Below the pieces are notes generated by a model, which made no database searches, was not told where the DNA came from, and worked only from the letters and a program-made list of their open reading frames with translations. 64,000 nt of DNA from Apostichopus japonicus. Its lineage: Eukaryota > Echinodermata > Holothuroidea > Aspidochirotida > Stichopodidae. Each line of letters starts with the position of its first letter. The first letter of the stretch is position 1. The DNA is taken from contig NC_092564.1 in the NCBI RefSeq assembly GCF_037975245.1, positions 1,133,984 to 1,197,983 on the forward strand, read 5' to 3'. Of the stretch, positions 1 through 14,231 are shown one piece after another. Made by a program: the position numbers and the translations under genes.

Positions 1-311
1 GGGTTTTCAGTTATGTAAAGTTCTGGGTTATCAAGATTGTTTTGTTGGACTGTAACGTCTTCGCCGCAAGTGTGGCCAGAAGGTTGCTCGGTTACCAAAT
101 CTTGTCCTGGGTACTCTGTCACCAAGCCTCTGCCCATTGCTATCGTCGCAGTAACAGTTTGGTTTTCCACACAGAAGGGTTGTACCTCCAGCCTATGACT
201 ATCCCAGCGAACTGGAGGCAGTGGGGGTGTGTCTGTGGAGCAACCTCTGCTAATGTGGGATGGAGGTACTGGAGTTGATGATATCCTGGTCTGACTGCCA
301 GAGTGTGGATT
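1..311 (-). CDS. Partial exon of TMEM255-like gene, cytoplasmic tail (runs off window)
   Basis: Reading the minus strand, a 3' splice site (pyrimidine-rich tract ending TTTTTCAG) lies just above position 311. It is followed by an open frame of 103 codons that is still open at the window edge. The peptide is proline, serine and threonine rich and contains TPPLPPVRW, a plausible SH3/WW ligand, with no membrane segment. It begins in phase 0, matching the phase-0 end of the PPPY exon at 16442-16774, so I infer it is the next or a later coding exon of the same gene. The stop codon is not in the window. That it belongs to the same gene rests on strand, phase and composition only; an unseen exon between the two is possible. 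The plus-strand frame over this segment (42-278) is a shadow. Confidence 0.5.
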
Positions 312-3300
312 CTGAAAAATACAAAAGAAATTATCCGTAAGGATGATGAACATCATAACTCACACCATGCTTTTCCTGTGTCTACCCGAATATCTCAACT
401 CAAACTACCTCAGTAACTCCAAATATAACAACAGATATAACCCCACAGAGTATACCAGGAAACTTAATTTCAAACTTTGGAACATATTTCTTTCAGGACA
501 GTTAATAGCTATATCAAAAACAATTTCTGATATTTTAACAACAGAATTCTACACAATTCAACCAAAGATGAAGTTGTACTGTAGGTCACTTTGTATGCCA
601 TATACAGTACATACATGTAGTATAATATAAACAGTACAACATATACTGTATGTACAGTAGTACAACATATATGTAGTATGTATATATATACAGTACAACA
701 TATATGTAGTATATACATATACAGGAATTACTTAGTACATACAGTACTATCCATCAATTTGGCAAGAGCATTCTTTGTAAAAACTTTTCATATGATACTT
801 TCTTCCAAACAAAGACCCTACTTTATGATTTCCAGTAAAAACCCACATTTCATTAATAATACTTTTATTAGTTGGTGCTTGGAGATCATATATCAAGCTA
901 ATATTGTGATCAGCACCATACTCTTTACATCAAATACCACAGAGCAAATACGTATCCAGCAACTTCAAGGCAACATTATTAAAATCCTGAAACATAATTA
1001 TGGAAATTGGAAAGCGATCCCACCGATGTTTATGCCAGCACTGTGAATCCCCAGACTAGATTGAAGAGACTAATAAAATAAAGGCTCTTCCACAAATTAA
1101 TAAGACTAGTTCTCCCCTTGGCCAGAAATAGGAGATGAAAGCTGAAGATAAATCCGATGGTATTAAACACCGGATAATCCCGTTTGTGGAGTGAGAGAAG
1201 CAGCTTATTACAAGTACATGACTCAATGGCCTGGTGTAACATCCATATAGAGTAGTTAGTGAGGAAGGACAAGAGAAGAGGATGGAACAGTGGGGGGGGG
1301 GGGGGAGGAGAACCCTAAGGATAAATATAATTTCATGAGGAATATTTCAAGACACACACACCTTCAAAGGAGATCTCTTTCCTTTGCATCTGAGGTGCAA
1401 AAGGAACATTTAATCACTAGGCAGAGAAAGGAATGCCTGAATAGCAGAGGCACAATTTACTGTCTTTTTCTGATAATATTATAGATCATTTGGTTGTGTC
1501 TGCTACGCAAAGTTTTCAGAAAGCAAGATATCATTCTAGAAGTACAGTTTATATTGAGATGAATATATAGCATATGTTTATATTTATACTGAGATGCTAG
1601 ATGATTACAACATAGTTACAGAGGTGAAGTCTAAACTGCTATTACAGTGTAAAGTAAAGGCACAGTATTTGTACATTTGCACTTCAATGCTACAAATAAT
1701 TAAAAATAGTTAAATAAAGCATGAATGAATTACAATAGTTATTACTGTCTTCTATTTACATTAACTAAAGGTTAAGATAACTTATGATATTTAAACAATC
1801 TGATACTTAATATTAATGATAATAAAATAACACCGCAAATGTTTAAGAATAGAAACTTTGATAATGAGGCTGAAGAAACTAATGAACCTTGGCATCAAAT
1901 AAAATAAACAATCTATATCAAAATAAACATGGCTACTTCACATATTTATATTCAACAATGACTAGATATTTTGAGGAGAGACTCTTAACAAAAATGTAAA
2001 GAGGAAACAAGAGGATATCAAAACAGTTTGCAGACAATTGAGGATTGCTCCAGACTTGACCAATATCTCTTTAATTGTTCCTTGATTGTAGATTTGAAAG
2101 AACATGCAATCAGTCTGAAGAAGATTTAAATCCCAAAATTTATTATCATAAACTTAATACTTGCATGCTCAAAATATTAATAAGGTATCATAACTCACCA
2201 GATTACAAAGGCTAATTCACTGCAATGTTTCAAAACAGTAAGAATATCCAATAAACCTACAAACACATCCAAGAAACCACAAAAGTCTCTAGAGATTATG
2301 GACATGTTGCTTGCCTCTGGAGAGTCCAAAGCCCATACAAAATCAGCATGAGCTGAACTTGATCACGGCTAGTAAACCTCCTTCAGGAAGCATCCAGAGA
2401 ACAGCAGGTAGTCTTTACAGTTTCAAAAGATAAACTAGACTGAAGTTTCCCAACTACTTGCAAACACCCCTCCTTCATCCTTCAGTCATCTTACCCATAA
2501 GTGCTGGTAATTAGAGCACACACAAACAAATACCAGGCAACCAGCACAATTTGTTCAACACTGCCACCGCTGGTTAGTTCACATTCATACAATTTGTCAG
2601 CCAATCCTACTACAAATTCAGTTTGTGACTGATGTGAGGGAATTCTGCTGTATTATTATACAAACAGCAGACAGTCTGAGAGCAATACTGTATACTACTT
2701 CTACTACTACTACTATACCAGCAGCCAGGCTGGGCGACCAGACACTGGCTACCCTCACACAATATCATCTTTCACAACACCTGGAAACTATTGGCCCTGG
2801 AGGCCTGAGCAAAGTCAAATCTATGCCTGAAACCACAAAGGCTTAAAGAGGGCTAAGTGGTAGTAGTATGATGTTGACAATATGAGTTGACTTAATACTG
2901 CACAGTTGCAAATACAAGAGAGATAACTCAAAATATCACATAACAAGATAACTTTTAAACTTGATTAGGAAAAGATCAGAGGCAATGGAGGGTGGAGTAG
3001 GAGGGGTTGGAAATGGGCCAAAAGTAAAAGAATGGGAGATGGAAACCAAAGTAATAATGAGGATGAATCCATCTAAGATGATTTCAATTTTTGAAAGCAA
3101 ACTACCAAAGTCTTGTTTCTTCCACACAAATGGATACAGTACACAAGCTCCTTCAAAAAATTAAAATAAATTATTATTGAACTAAAACCAGGGGTCATCA
3201 GTAAGCTGGAGGCTAGCCCACATATATGCCAAAGTCAGATATTAATGGTCATCCACACTCCTCAAAGTTCAACACATTTTTACTGCCACTCTATAAAATA

Positions 3301-4022
3301 GTCATCCATGATGAGACATTGAACTTTCTTAACAATACTAAATGGTTATAACAATGCACAAGGCCAGAACCTGTAAGAAAGTCCTTTTGATAACTTGTAA
3401 CAATTTTTAGCCGGCTAATTTTTTTGGGACTATACTGATGACCTTTAAGGACCACAATTTTACAATCTGAAGCCAAATGTGAAATAAGACTGCTGCCCTT
3501 TAAGAAAACCTAACACTGGCAAAAACCCCAAGGGTGTAGACTCTAAGAGGTCTGCCAGCCTGCTCCCAATCCTTAATTAAACAATCTTTTTCTATTTCTC
3601 ACTTCCCCAAATTATTTGCCACTGTTTCTTTTATGGATTTTCAAATCAACTCATAGACGAAGCTTATAAATAAGTATCAGTTTGAACACTGTCTATCAAC
3701 AAATCAAACTGTGATGTTTGCTGTAAAGCTGTAAAGTTCAGGGTCAACACTGGTAAACAGTTAATGAATAGAGAATTAATTTACACTATTAGTTCAGTTC
3801 TCCAGAAAGGACTTTCTTATTTTTATGTTTTTCTGCCACCACAGCATATTTTTTAATAATAATGCTAGAATGGGAAGTTTACAATCAAGTCATTGTGGCT
3901 GCGAAGAAAGTCTTGAAGGGTGTTGAAGGAAGCTTTAGAAGGCAATCAGCGTTTATAGATGCTGCCGTCAGGTTTAGGATGCAGAAATGTGTTCACACAG
4001 TAGCTAGACGGGACTGCATCAA
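312..4022. other. Intron or 3' region, no gene seen
   Basis: AT-rich DNA between the leftmost exon and the 33-bp array. It contains imperfect AT palindromes around 600-725 (repeated TACAGTACAACATATATGTAG), a 14-base G run at 1292-1305 and a short CTA/TAC trinucleotide stretch near 2697-2712. All open frames are short and lack splice context or recognisable motifs. Confidence 0.5.
600..725. repeat. AT-rich palindromic tract
   Basis: Repeated blocks of ACAGTACAACATATATGTAG and related TACTGTA/TACAGTA motifs, many self-complementary, could form hairpins or cruciforms. The same vocabulary recurs at 28950-29290. Confidence 0.6.
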
Positions 4023-5264
4023 TGTCTGTGTATATGTACAATGTGTATACATTACAATGTCTGTGTATGTACTATGTGTATGTATTACAATGTCTTTGGG
4101 TGTACAATGTGTCTGTATTACAATGTCAGTGTGTGTACAATGTGTATGTATTACAATGTCAGTGTGTGTACAATGTGTATGTATTACAATGTCAGTGTGT
4201 GTACAATGTGTATGTATTACAATGTCAGTGTGTGTACAATGTGTATGTATTACAATGTCAGTGTGTGTACAATGGGTCTGTATTACAATGTCAGTGTGTG
4301 TACAATGTGTATGTATTACAATGTCAGTGTGTGTACAATGGGTCTGTATTACAATGTCAGTGTGTGTACAATGTGTATGTATTACAATGTCAGTGTGTGT
4401 ACAATGTGTATGTATTACAATGTCAGTGTGTGTACAATGTGTATGTATTACAATGTCAGTGTGTGTACAATGGGTCTGTATTACAATGTCAGTGTGTGTA
4501 CAATGTGTATGTATTACAATGTCAGTGTGTGTACAATGGGTCTGTATTACAATGTCAGTGTGTGTACAATGTGTATGTATTACAATGTCAGTGTGTGTAC
4601 AATGGGTCTGTATTACAATGTCAGTGTGTGTACAATGGGTCTGTATTACAATGTCAGTGTGTGTACACTGTGTATGTATTACAATGTCAGTGTGTGTACA
4701 ATGGGTCTGTATTACAATGTCAGTGTGTGTACAATGTGTATGTATTACAATGTCAGTGTGTGTACAATGGGTCTGTATTACAATGTCAGTGTGTGTACAA
4801 TGTGTATGTATTACAATGTCAGTGTGTGTACAATGGGTCTGTATTACAATGTCAGTGTGTGTACAATGTGTATGTATTACAATGTCAGTGTGTGTACAAT
4901 GGGTCTGTATTACAATGTCAGTGTGTGTACAATGGGTCTGTATTACAATGTCAGTGTGTGTACAATGTGTATGTATTACAATGTCTGTGCATGTGCAACG
5001 TGTATGTATTACAATGTCAGTGTGTGTCCAATGTGTATGTATTACAATGTCTGTGCATGTGCAACGTGTATGTATTACAATGTCAGTGTGTGTACAATGT
5101 GTATGTATTACAATGTCAGTGTGTGTACAATGTGTATGTATTACAATGTCAGTGTGTGTACAATGTGTATGTATTACAATGTCAGTGTGTGTACAATGGG
5201 TCTGTATTACAATGTCTGTGCATGTGCAACGTGTCTGTGTATGTACAATGTCTGTGTATTACAA
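4023..5264. repeat. 33-bp minisatellite, about 37 units
   Basis: Tandem units of 33 bp (core TGTATTACAATGTCAGTGTG plus TGTACAATG and a variable end) fill this interval. Two main variants differ at two bases (…AATGTGTATG… and …AATGGGTCTG…) and alternate irregularly; a third variant (CTGTGCATGTGCAACG) appears near the right end. Because the unit length is a multiple of three and carries no stop on the plus strand, all three plus frames stay open for over 400 codons (for example 3862-5277). Those frames are by-products of the array: the repeating CVQCVCITMSV-type peptide resembles no protein I know, and no splice or promoter context supports them. Confidence 0.95.
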
Positions 5265-8200
5265 ATATGACAGATGAAGATGATTAAGATGATCAATGAT
5301 GATGATTTTGATGGTGAGGTTTATCGCATAACTACTTCTAATTAAAGACATTGTTAAGACATCTCTGAATATTCAGTTTATACCTTTTTATAATCTTAAA
5401 ACTTTAACCATTTCACCTAAGTTAAATAGCTGTGAGTTTTGCCCCTCCTGTGTTCCAGACTGTTTAGGTAAAGAGATTGAATTGAACAGTAAATCAGATC
5501 AAAAACCAGACTGGGGAAGAAGACATAACTTTCCTTTTTGAGGAGAGTGCAGTTTGCCAGACAATCAACTCATTCTGTAATTGAATATCGATTCGCCAGC
5601 TTAGAGGCCAAATAACTCGCATGCTACTTTTACCTTCCCAAACATCACGATATCCAGCAATATTTTATCATAGAACTGTGGATGTGAGGAACTTGTGTTA
5701 ATTTAAGCCTCACAGAAGAGATATAATATTTATGGGAACACCACACCTAACCATGATCAATTGTCTAGGCCTGAGATTAACAGCTTCTTCCATAACAGCT
5801 AATAAATGTATTATTTCACTAACGAGATGTCAAAGTTACGTGACATACCAGATGGATTGGAAGACTAAAGCTAGTCTAGTAACTAAGACATCACCAAACA
5901 ACAAATGTTGGAATTTTTAATGCCTTTTTTCCCCCATTAATTACAGAATCTTAACTAATGGACCTCTTAACATCACATAATGTTGGCAATTTTGCTGAGT
6001 TAGAACTACATATAGAACCTGTACATTAACTATCAACATGAAGTATACAACGACTGTTTGCAAAGTTACATGAGCACATCCTATGATATTGTATTGGCTG
6101 AGTGCTAATGGCTATATGACAAGCCTCACCTACTGTATGTGTGAATTCTAAGATACAGTCTAAGATAGCTTAGATTTACATTAAACCAAACACAATATCA
6201 CTATGATCCACCGACTGAGCAATTTGGAATTGAAAATTCGGTTGATAAGGTTATTTTACATCAATTTTTTGTACTTTAAAGAAGGGGAGTATGTAACACT
6301 TTGCTGCACCTACAAATTTCTGCACTACAGCAATCATGTTTCAGGATCAAACTTAGTGGTGTTCACACTGTCTTTAAAATAAAAATCCAATTAATGGAAG
6401 TGACCATTCTAAACAATTCATACCAAGGTATAGCTAGATATGAGCACTATAAAAATAATCAAATTAATCAACTTTGAATCTGCCAAGATTGTTCTATAAT
6501 ACTAGGATTATGGTCGGGCTCCACAAAACACACAGCTCTTCAGCAGACTCAAGTTCTGGTGGATTTGTCAATTAGTAGAATGAAGTCAGATTACAAAAAT
6601 AGACCAATACCAAGAAGAAACCACCTCCTTTCAATATACCGGAACAAATACATAGCAAAATAAGCTTTCACCTGAACAGAAGAAGAAAGGAAAATTGCGG
6701 TCAATTCAATCAAGATCTAACATACCTGGATTATAAAAATATTGGTTATGTGAATGTTTATTGAAAAACCAGGCCTTTGAAATGATTGTAGGACCCAGTG
6801 TGAAACACAAAGGAGTCCCTTATTGGGTTACTTTCAGGGATTAATATATCCTGTGGAGTTCTGCTAAATATTTCAGTGAGTTTGGATTTGTGCCGAGGAA
6901 AGCCGCAGCTGGGGTAATTGTTTGCCTACCTGCCACAGATGCTAACCAATCAGGAAATTAAAGGAGAGATATGTGGGAGACATGTCTGGACTTGTCAATA
7001 ATCAGTCTAGAAAGATCACCTGATGTCTGAATTGATCACCTGACATCTCCATAGACTGACTGACTGACTGATTTTATAAGGATGCCAGTAAGGGTCTGAA
7101 ATGTGAATAGGAAGTGGCTATGTACATTGTCTGAGTAGCAGAGCTTTCCCTTCTGTGAATCTTTGAGACTGCCAAAGTTTGCCTATTTCTTAATAGACAA
7201 AACAGTATTAAGGAATGATCCAAGTGTTGTCTGAAAGTATTTAGTGACTGCTTCATGTTCTGGCAGATGAAACAAATATCTACCAACTAAACCTGCTCCC
7301 TTGAAAGCTAAAATAATTGCAGGTAATACTGCAGAAGTAACAAAAACACTGTTTTACGCAACTTGCAAACTAAGGCAGCCAGAATAAAATGTAGATGCCA
7401 TAGCACAAAGGAATAATTGAGTATTGAAGTTTTGTGTAGCAGTCTGCGGCACTGAACTCAAGGCTCTTAATAAACTGCTATATATACATCTTTGTACTTG
7501 AATAGCAATTTGCCTTTGCGATACGAGATAAATTATTCACTGTATGAAATGGAACAGCTCGATACTAAAACATACTGCCCCAAAATTGATATAAAGTTTA
7601 ACCATTATAGCAATAGTCCTCTTACGTAAGAATGGGTAATAGTTACCCCCACCCCCAGCTGACCCCCAGCTGATACCCAGCCACCTCTGATCGGCTTTGT
7701 GACATATGAAGTTCGCAATCTAATATTCCATCCCTAATAAACCTGGTAGAATATGGTGAAAGGTGCATTATTGAAAGGTTAGGCTGATTATTGGATTTCA
7801 TTTCACAACAGGATATGCCCTGTCTGTTTGTCTCTGAGAATGTTTTCAGCAGTTTCCCCTTGGAAGGTCAGCCAACCTTAAATCTTTCAGTTTGTTTCTC
7901 AACACTCTCGGAAATTGGAATTTATCGATTCCAAACATGATGTCTACCCTGTTTTGTGGGGAAATGTTTGTTGAGTGGATTATTTGGAGCACAGATGGGC
8001 ACAAGAATTCATTCAATTAATTGCTATAACTTGCAAACATAGTCAGTAGATCCTTCCTGTGATAAACGACTAGCGTTCGTAAATTTCTCAAGTAGATGCA
8101 GCAATTGAATTTACACACTTTTCCAAGTAAGAGATGTCATTTTAACATGTTGAATGACAGCTTTAGTCTAGTTAAAGATATTGATCTACGTATGAGGGAG

Positions 8201-10482
8201 TTCTGCTACCTTACATGTATGTGTAACAATGATACTACATGCTAGGGATATCATCATTTATAATGCATAAAATTCAATTTTGTCCACTCCTCAATTTATC
8301 CTTCCTATCAGATGCCCCCCTTCCGCCTGCCCATAACCACTACCCCATCATTCACTGACTGTAAAACTATGAGTAGGTCATGTTTACAGAGATAAGTTCT
8401 AGAAACATTAATGCAGTTTATGTTAGGATTTCCATTATTATACTATTTTAGTATCTTAATATTATAGAGCATGGTCTTATCATTTACAATACTTACAGAC
8501 TAAATATTGTATCATTAAACTCTGAGATAAAATCCAGTTGTACATAGAACAGTGCTAACATTGGAGGTCCATTCTGTCCAAATCTCTGATTTCCAATAAA
8601 TGACAATCACCCTTCTCATTACTCTAAATAAAGTCTGCAGAGTCATTTAGTTCCGAGAATACCAACAGGAGTGATGGAGAAACCACCCTGGATGTTCTCC
8701 ACACTCTAATTGACTTACATTAAATGAAGACATGACATAAAGATACAAGATTTACCAACAAATATAGCTTGGATGTATACACCGTCTGATAGTATTTACT
8801 TCTTCAATTGACACTTTTCTCTATAACCCCTAACTGCATGAGTAAACCTTTTGTTCACTTCAACACTGAACACACAATAGTTCTTAGAAAATTCCTTACA
8901 AAAAAAAAAGAAATCTTACAAAGGGACTCCATGCTTCAAAGAAACCAAGAGCCTTCTCCTTGATACCAATGATGGTTTTAAGTGAGATGAAGCCGAAATC
9001 TCATCTGTATTAGTAGCATTCCTTCGGACCTATTCTACCTACTTCATAATAGGAGCCAATGTTCATTTAGGCCCTCAAGTACCACTTATAAATTGTACCA
9101 CAATGAACAATTACTCCTAAAGGTCCTAGAAAGATGCCATTTCTACCCTTCGCCTCTTAACATCATCTACCTATACCCCCACCCCATCCCCTTCTTCCCT
9201 TTTCCCTGGCCTTAATCAATGGTCACATCAGAATAAATGATACTTCTAACTATCTATTTATGGATTATAACAGTCAAATACCAAATACAATTTCAAAGTT
9301 TCTAAGCAAGTTTCCCTTCTTTTTGATGCATATGGTTTTCTTGATCTTTCTTAATTTAATTAAAATATACTGTAAATGAAATAAAATAACTTACATGTAT
9401 TCTTTAAGCACGGCCTGTCCAAGCATGTGTAGTATGTAACAGTAGTAAAAACCAAATGTCTACATTCTTTCCAGACTTGAGATCTATATTCAGTCATTGA
9501 TCACTTTAGACTTTGGACATATGAAGCAATTTCCTAATTCTCAGAATTATCTTTTGATGTAAAGAATCTGTGGAATGTCGAATATCATTCACCTCTGAGG
9601 CCAAAGACCCGGTGACTAAATTAAACCTGTTAAATGCATTGATAATACCACCTCCAGCAGAACAAACTAACTTCCTACAATCACCTTCCAGATTGTTAAC
9701 AAGTTGATGGATGCTAACCACACAACACCCACCCCCTCAAAATATGGTCTGACCCAAAGTCATATATCTTTTCTTTGGCAATACAATTATTTTTTAATAT
9801 TTTGATATCATCCTCACAGATAAATTATTTCAAATTTTCTGAATAATTCAATCTAAAATCTGCTTTCTCTCCCTCTTTGGTGGCTAAATATTACCTATTA
9901 ATTGAGAAAGGACTTTAATCAAATCCTAAACCCTTCCTCCATGTTAAAGATTCTTTAGAGTAACTGCAAATAACAGTTCCCTCTTAACAAGCCATTGTGC
10001 AAAGGTCTTTGGTGAGACAGTTGAAAGCAGCTAATCCTATTTGCACTGCTGTACTGGTAAAGATTTGCTTGGTCTCCCAGACAGCAGGCGTGAACCTAAT
10101 GAGTCATCTAATCGATAAGTTTGATGCCGGCTTTCTAAATGGCCTTTCAATGCACTGGGACCAATGGTGAATGAGTTTAGAGTAGCTGTTTCATTTATCA
10201 ATAAAAACAAAATTAAAACTGTGCCTTCATGATGGCGTCCATCTTGTAGTGAACAGCTGTTCATGGTGATCTCTTGTGTATGTATCACCATGTATGTCAC
10301 CAGTAACTTGTCATCTGGTGAACCTGTTCACATTAATTATGATTCACTGCATCTGCCACCTGTATAGTTATTCATACCTTGATGATATCATATGTTCAAT
10401 ATCGATACTTTCCCATATTTTAAAAATTTCATAAAGAAAGTTGTGAACTGACACCCCATTTATTTTTACTTCACACTGGATC
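5265..10482. other. Intron, no gene seen
   Basis: AT-rich sequence without convincing exons. A GATGAT-rich stretch at about 5272-5312 follows the minisatellite, and there is a short TGACTGACTGACTGA run near 7055-7070. I see no other structured element. Confidence 0.5.
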
Positions 10483-10490
10483 AATGGGAC

Positions 10491-11922
10491 TAGTGTTGCG
10501 CCGATCCAATATCAGTGCATTTTAAGCCCGATATCGATCCAATCCCGATATTTTTACACATCCAGAATGAAGGTCAAATTGTCGTTTCAGTCATGCAAAA
10601 AGACATAACATATTAAAATGATAATCGGCTATCATAAGTTATTATCCTTTGTATGACTCACAAACAGTAACCACTAGTAACTCTCATTGCAGATGCTCAT
10701 TAGTAAATTAAAATTGCACAATGGACCGTATGCATACTAGGCCTAACCTCTAATATTTTAAAGGAACGATCATAGTCCCTACCAAGTTGATATCCATGAA
10801 ACTGTGTGCTAGCAATATATTTTGGAAAAACACAAGCCTATCTTACTTCTGTTGTATGTTCTGTTCTGTACTTCTGTTTATTCGTTACTGTTTTGACCAA
10901 CTACATTCAATACAGTGGGCTGCAAGTCTTCACTGCCATCAAAAGGCGTTACAAATTTCTTAGCAGAAATTTTAAAAGATGACATCGTGCAATGAATAAA
11001 ATTCATTTCATGTAAAAAGGACATCAGCTTCTCCTAGCTAAGAATTTTTATTACCCCTTGTGTTTACCAGAACCAAAAGGAAAACATTTTCTAATTTCTG
11101 TAAAAGTGATATCCTACCATTAGCTGGCTATAATGACAACTAAGCCTAGCCAAAATTAGCAAGTGCTTCGTGTTCGGCAAAATATTGTGATGAGCAAACT
11201 TAATTCTCAAAATACATCTTTTGATCAGTCATTGATAGGTTTAAAGGAATCAAATTGCACCCATGATATTCTTTGCAGTTTCTTAAAAGATTTGCAATTT
11301 TTGGAGTGATTTAGTAGGGTTTTTACACATGTTATAACGTGTTAATCTCACTGGAGCCTCAGAAGCACTGTGCAAGTTAGTGAAAAGCTAGGCTACATAG
11401 CTTTTATCAAACGTATTTCAACATCACATAAGTTACTTCTTACATTGTGTTTGACCACAGTGCATTGTTGGTTGTAGGTCTGAATGTGGCATATTTACAA
11501 CTTTGAGCAAAAGGATTCTTGGCAAGTGCAAGACAGGTGTCAGCAGGTATGTTCAGTTTTAATTATGTTGTGTTCACTTGTAATACAGCACTAGACTGGT
11601 CAAATTTACGTAAATGTGTGGTGAAGACAGTGCAATGTACGTAATGTTAATTGGCCTGACTGGTATCTTTATCAGTAAATATTTTTCAAAACTTGCGTCT
11701 TGTTTCTATGCTGATCGGCATATTAACAAATGGCTATTAATCAAAATCGAAACTGCGGCCTAAGATATGGGTTTTTTAGGACAGATTAGGAAATCAATGC
11801 AAGTAACAAGAAGTAGCTTCGGTTTGACGTTAGTGGCAAAGAGGCAAAATTTTACAATACGTTGCTGAAAATGCAAATATCGGCTGACACCGATATCGCA
11901 AAGAATTATCGGCACAACACTT
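10491..11922. mobile_element. Non-autonomous hAT-like DNA transposon
   Basis: The left end TAGTGTTGCGCCGAT (10491-10505) and right end ATCGGCACAACACTT (11908-11922) are 15-bp terminal inverted repeats with two mismatches. Next to them, both ends carry GATATCG-type subterminal motifs (10541-10557 and 11878-11898). The flanks AATGGGAC (10483-10490) and GATGGTAC (11923-11930) agree at 6 of 8 positions, as expected for an old 8-bp target duplication of the hAT superfamily. The 1432-bp interior has no transposase frame, so it would depend on an enzyme supplied in trans. Mismatches in the ends and duplication suggest an old insertion. Confidence 0.7.
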
Positions 11923-11930
11923 GATGGTAC

Positions 11931-14231
11931 CACACAATGCAGCCATAAACAAATAAGAAATATAACACTTGATATTTGTTGCTAAGGTCAGGTTACGTGA
12001 TCTTAGGGATAACTAACAGGAAAAGGTTAAAATGTATGAGGCAGGAGATAAATAAGTCTGAACATCTCTATCACCCACATTAAGTTGACTATTCCTTCCC
12101 CAACATGTGTAAGTACTACTCTACACAGGGCAGAGACTTTATTACTCTCCCAATAGGTTATCCAAGGAAACTAAAACTAAGAATGCAAGTAAAGGCTTAC
12201 ATATTACTAATCCAAAAAAGTCTGCTATGCATGTACACACAGAAGCAGCTATTTCCATTCATAAAGGTTTCAATACTAAAATCCCTATCAAATCTTACTA
12301 TATAAGTCATTACCTTGATTAGTCTAAATTTTACATCAAATAGATCACAAATAGTAAATCATGTACAAAAAATTATTTTTCTTTTTGCGTTTAAACGTAT
12401 GTAATAATAGTGTGAAAAACTGTTTAGACCAATGAAAGCTGAGGTTCGAATAACACTCATTTATTACTCGCATATTTCACCTTCACTTTGTAAAAGATCA
12501 ATTACCTAGGCGGATGTAGTACAATCAGTCACAATCTTGGTCTTAGTGAGATCTGGCAGTTTTGAAATATTTGCCAAAAACACTCAAAAGCTGCTTTAGT
12601 TTTATTTTGTATCCCAGATTTAATGTATTGTGTCATTTATCACTGGTAAACCTTTTACCTTTGACTGTGTCACAATTCCTATAATCACACTGTTAACTAA
12701 AACAAAGCATTCTGTTTTTGCGGAAGTACTTTCTCCTTCCGCTAACCGTTGAGAATGATAATTAACGCAACTTGTTGCAAATTTATCAGAAAATACAGCT
12801 CAAAGATTTACATCCTTAGTCTTGTCTCAATCAGAACCAGTTCCCAGTTGCCTCACCAACAGCCCTCCCCCCCCCCCCCTTCTCTTGATCCCCAAACAAC
12901 AGTATCCTACATTGCCTGCACTAAAAAAACACATCTGCTACATGAAATCATCATTTTATTACAAAATTAGATCACAGCATTATAGCAGGCACTTTGAAAT
13001 ACACAGGGAAAAAAAGCATTCCCAAAATAGAACTTTTAAGGAGCTAGTTATGTCACATTGAAAGGAAGTATAAATACACAAAGCCTTACTGGGAATCTCC
13101 AGCATTGACTGATTTCTAATAAAACAGAAAGATAATCTTCTACCTACGCATTTTCATCCAAGTATTACGGGTTGTCAACCGGTATGAAAACATTAGTTAG
13201 CTCAACGCCAGTCTGTGCTTTACCAGCTCTCGCTGTATTTACCTCAGTCGACTAGCCAGTCCCTATTCTGCTGCTCAGGTGGGTAACTTCCTTCAACTCC
13301 CTCCTCTATTGCCCCCAGGATACATCCAGTACAAAACCGAAACAAACATTGCACAATGAAAAGCAACAGACAAACCCAGCAGCAAGCAGCAGCAGAGAGC
13401 TATTTGCCTCTTTATCACCATGGAGTTGCAAAGTCTACCTTAAAGCAATATGTATGCCACATCAAAATATATAACTATGTCTAGATGGAGTACCAACAAT
13501 CAGCACTAGGGCTGCATACATGTGCAGAATCACACAGCAGTCCAATGGTTAGTTGGGATCATGGAAACTAAGGTTAACAGAGTGACAATAATAAACACAC
13601 AAGGTAATCGTTAGATCTACTGATGTATAATTACTTGGAGATATCAACAAAGTGAAGGTCATGTGACTCATATATAGAGTATAACTAATCTGGTGATTAT
13701 AAACAGTTGACTGTTGACTAGGTCATAGACTAGAATGATCATACAGTGTGTATCATCTAAAAGGCTAATTTATCTGGCATCAAATAACAGCTATACAAAG
13801 CAAAGCCAAATCGCTTTGTTTATGAAAAGATGTCGATAATTACTGTATTGGTACATGTATACAACCTTTGTTGACTCATTATGATAGACAATATTCAAAG
13901 CTCCTTCCCCCCCCCCACTCCCTCTCCAGTACTGTACCCTACTATAGAAATCTGTAGCTATGAGCATGAAGCCACCTACATGGCAAGAAAACACAATCAT
14001 TGGAGCAAAGAGCTTTACCAACTCTCCAATACGATTGGATTTTGCCTAGGGATGTACCAGATATATCCATTCCGGCCAGACTATCTCGCAAGATAGTGAT
14101 AAAATTATCCAGTTCCGGTTCATGCCGGATCTGGAAAATATCGGCCAGATTTGTTTAAGATGTTGGTACTAACTTCAAGTTGTGGTCATTGAGTATCTTT
14201 ATCCAACAAATATGAACTTATTATAGGACAA
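11931..14231. other. Intron, no gene seen
   Basis: AT-rich DNA with C runs at 12867-12879 and near 13908-13917. At 14048-14150 the sequence TAGGGATGTACCAGATAT followed by CCGGCCAGA and CCGGATC blocks resembles one end of another hAT-type element, but no matching second end was found, so it is not called as an element. Confidence 0.45.

Noticed and set aside
3862-5277. 471-codon plus-strand frame (and two others over 400 codons)
   Set aside because: Produced entirely by the 33-bp minisatellite; three frames are open at once, which real genes do not do, and no splice or family evidence exists.
14048-14150. Second hAT-type element end
   Set aside because: One end-like sequence (TAGGGATGTACC) only; no partner end or target duplication located.
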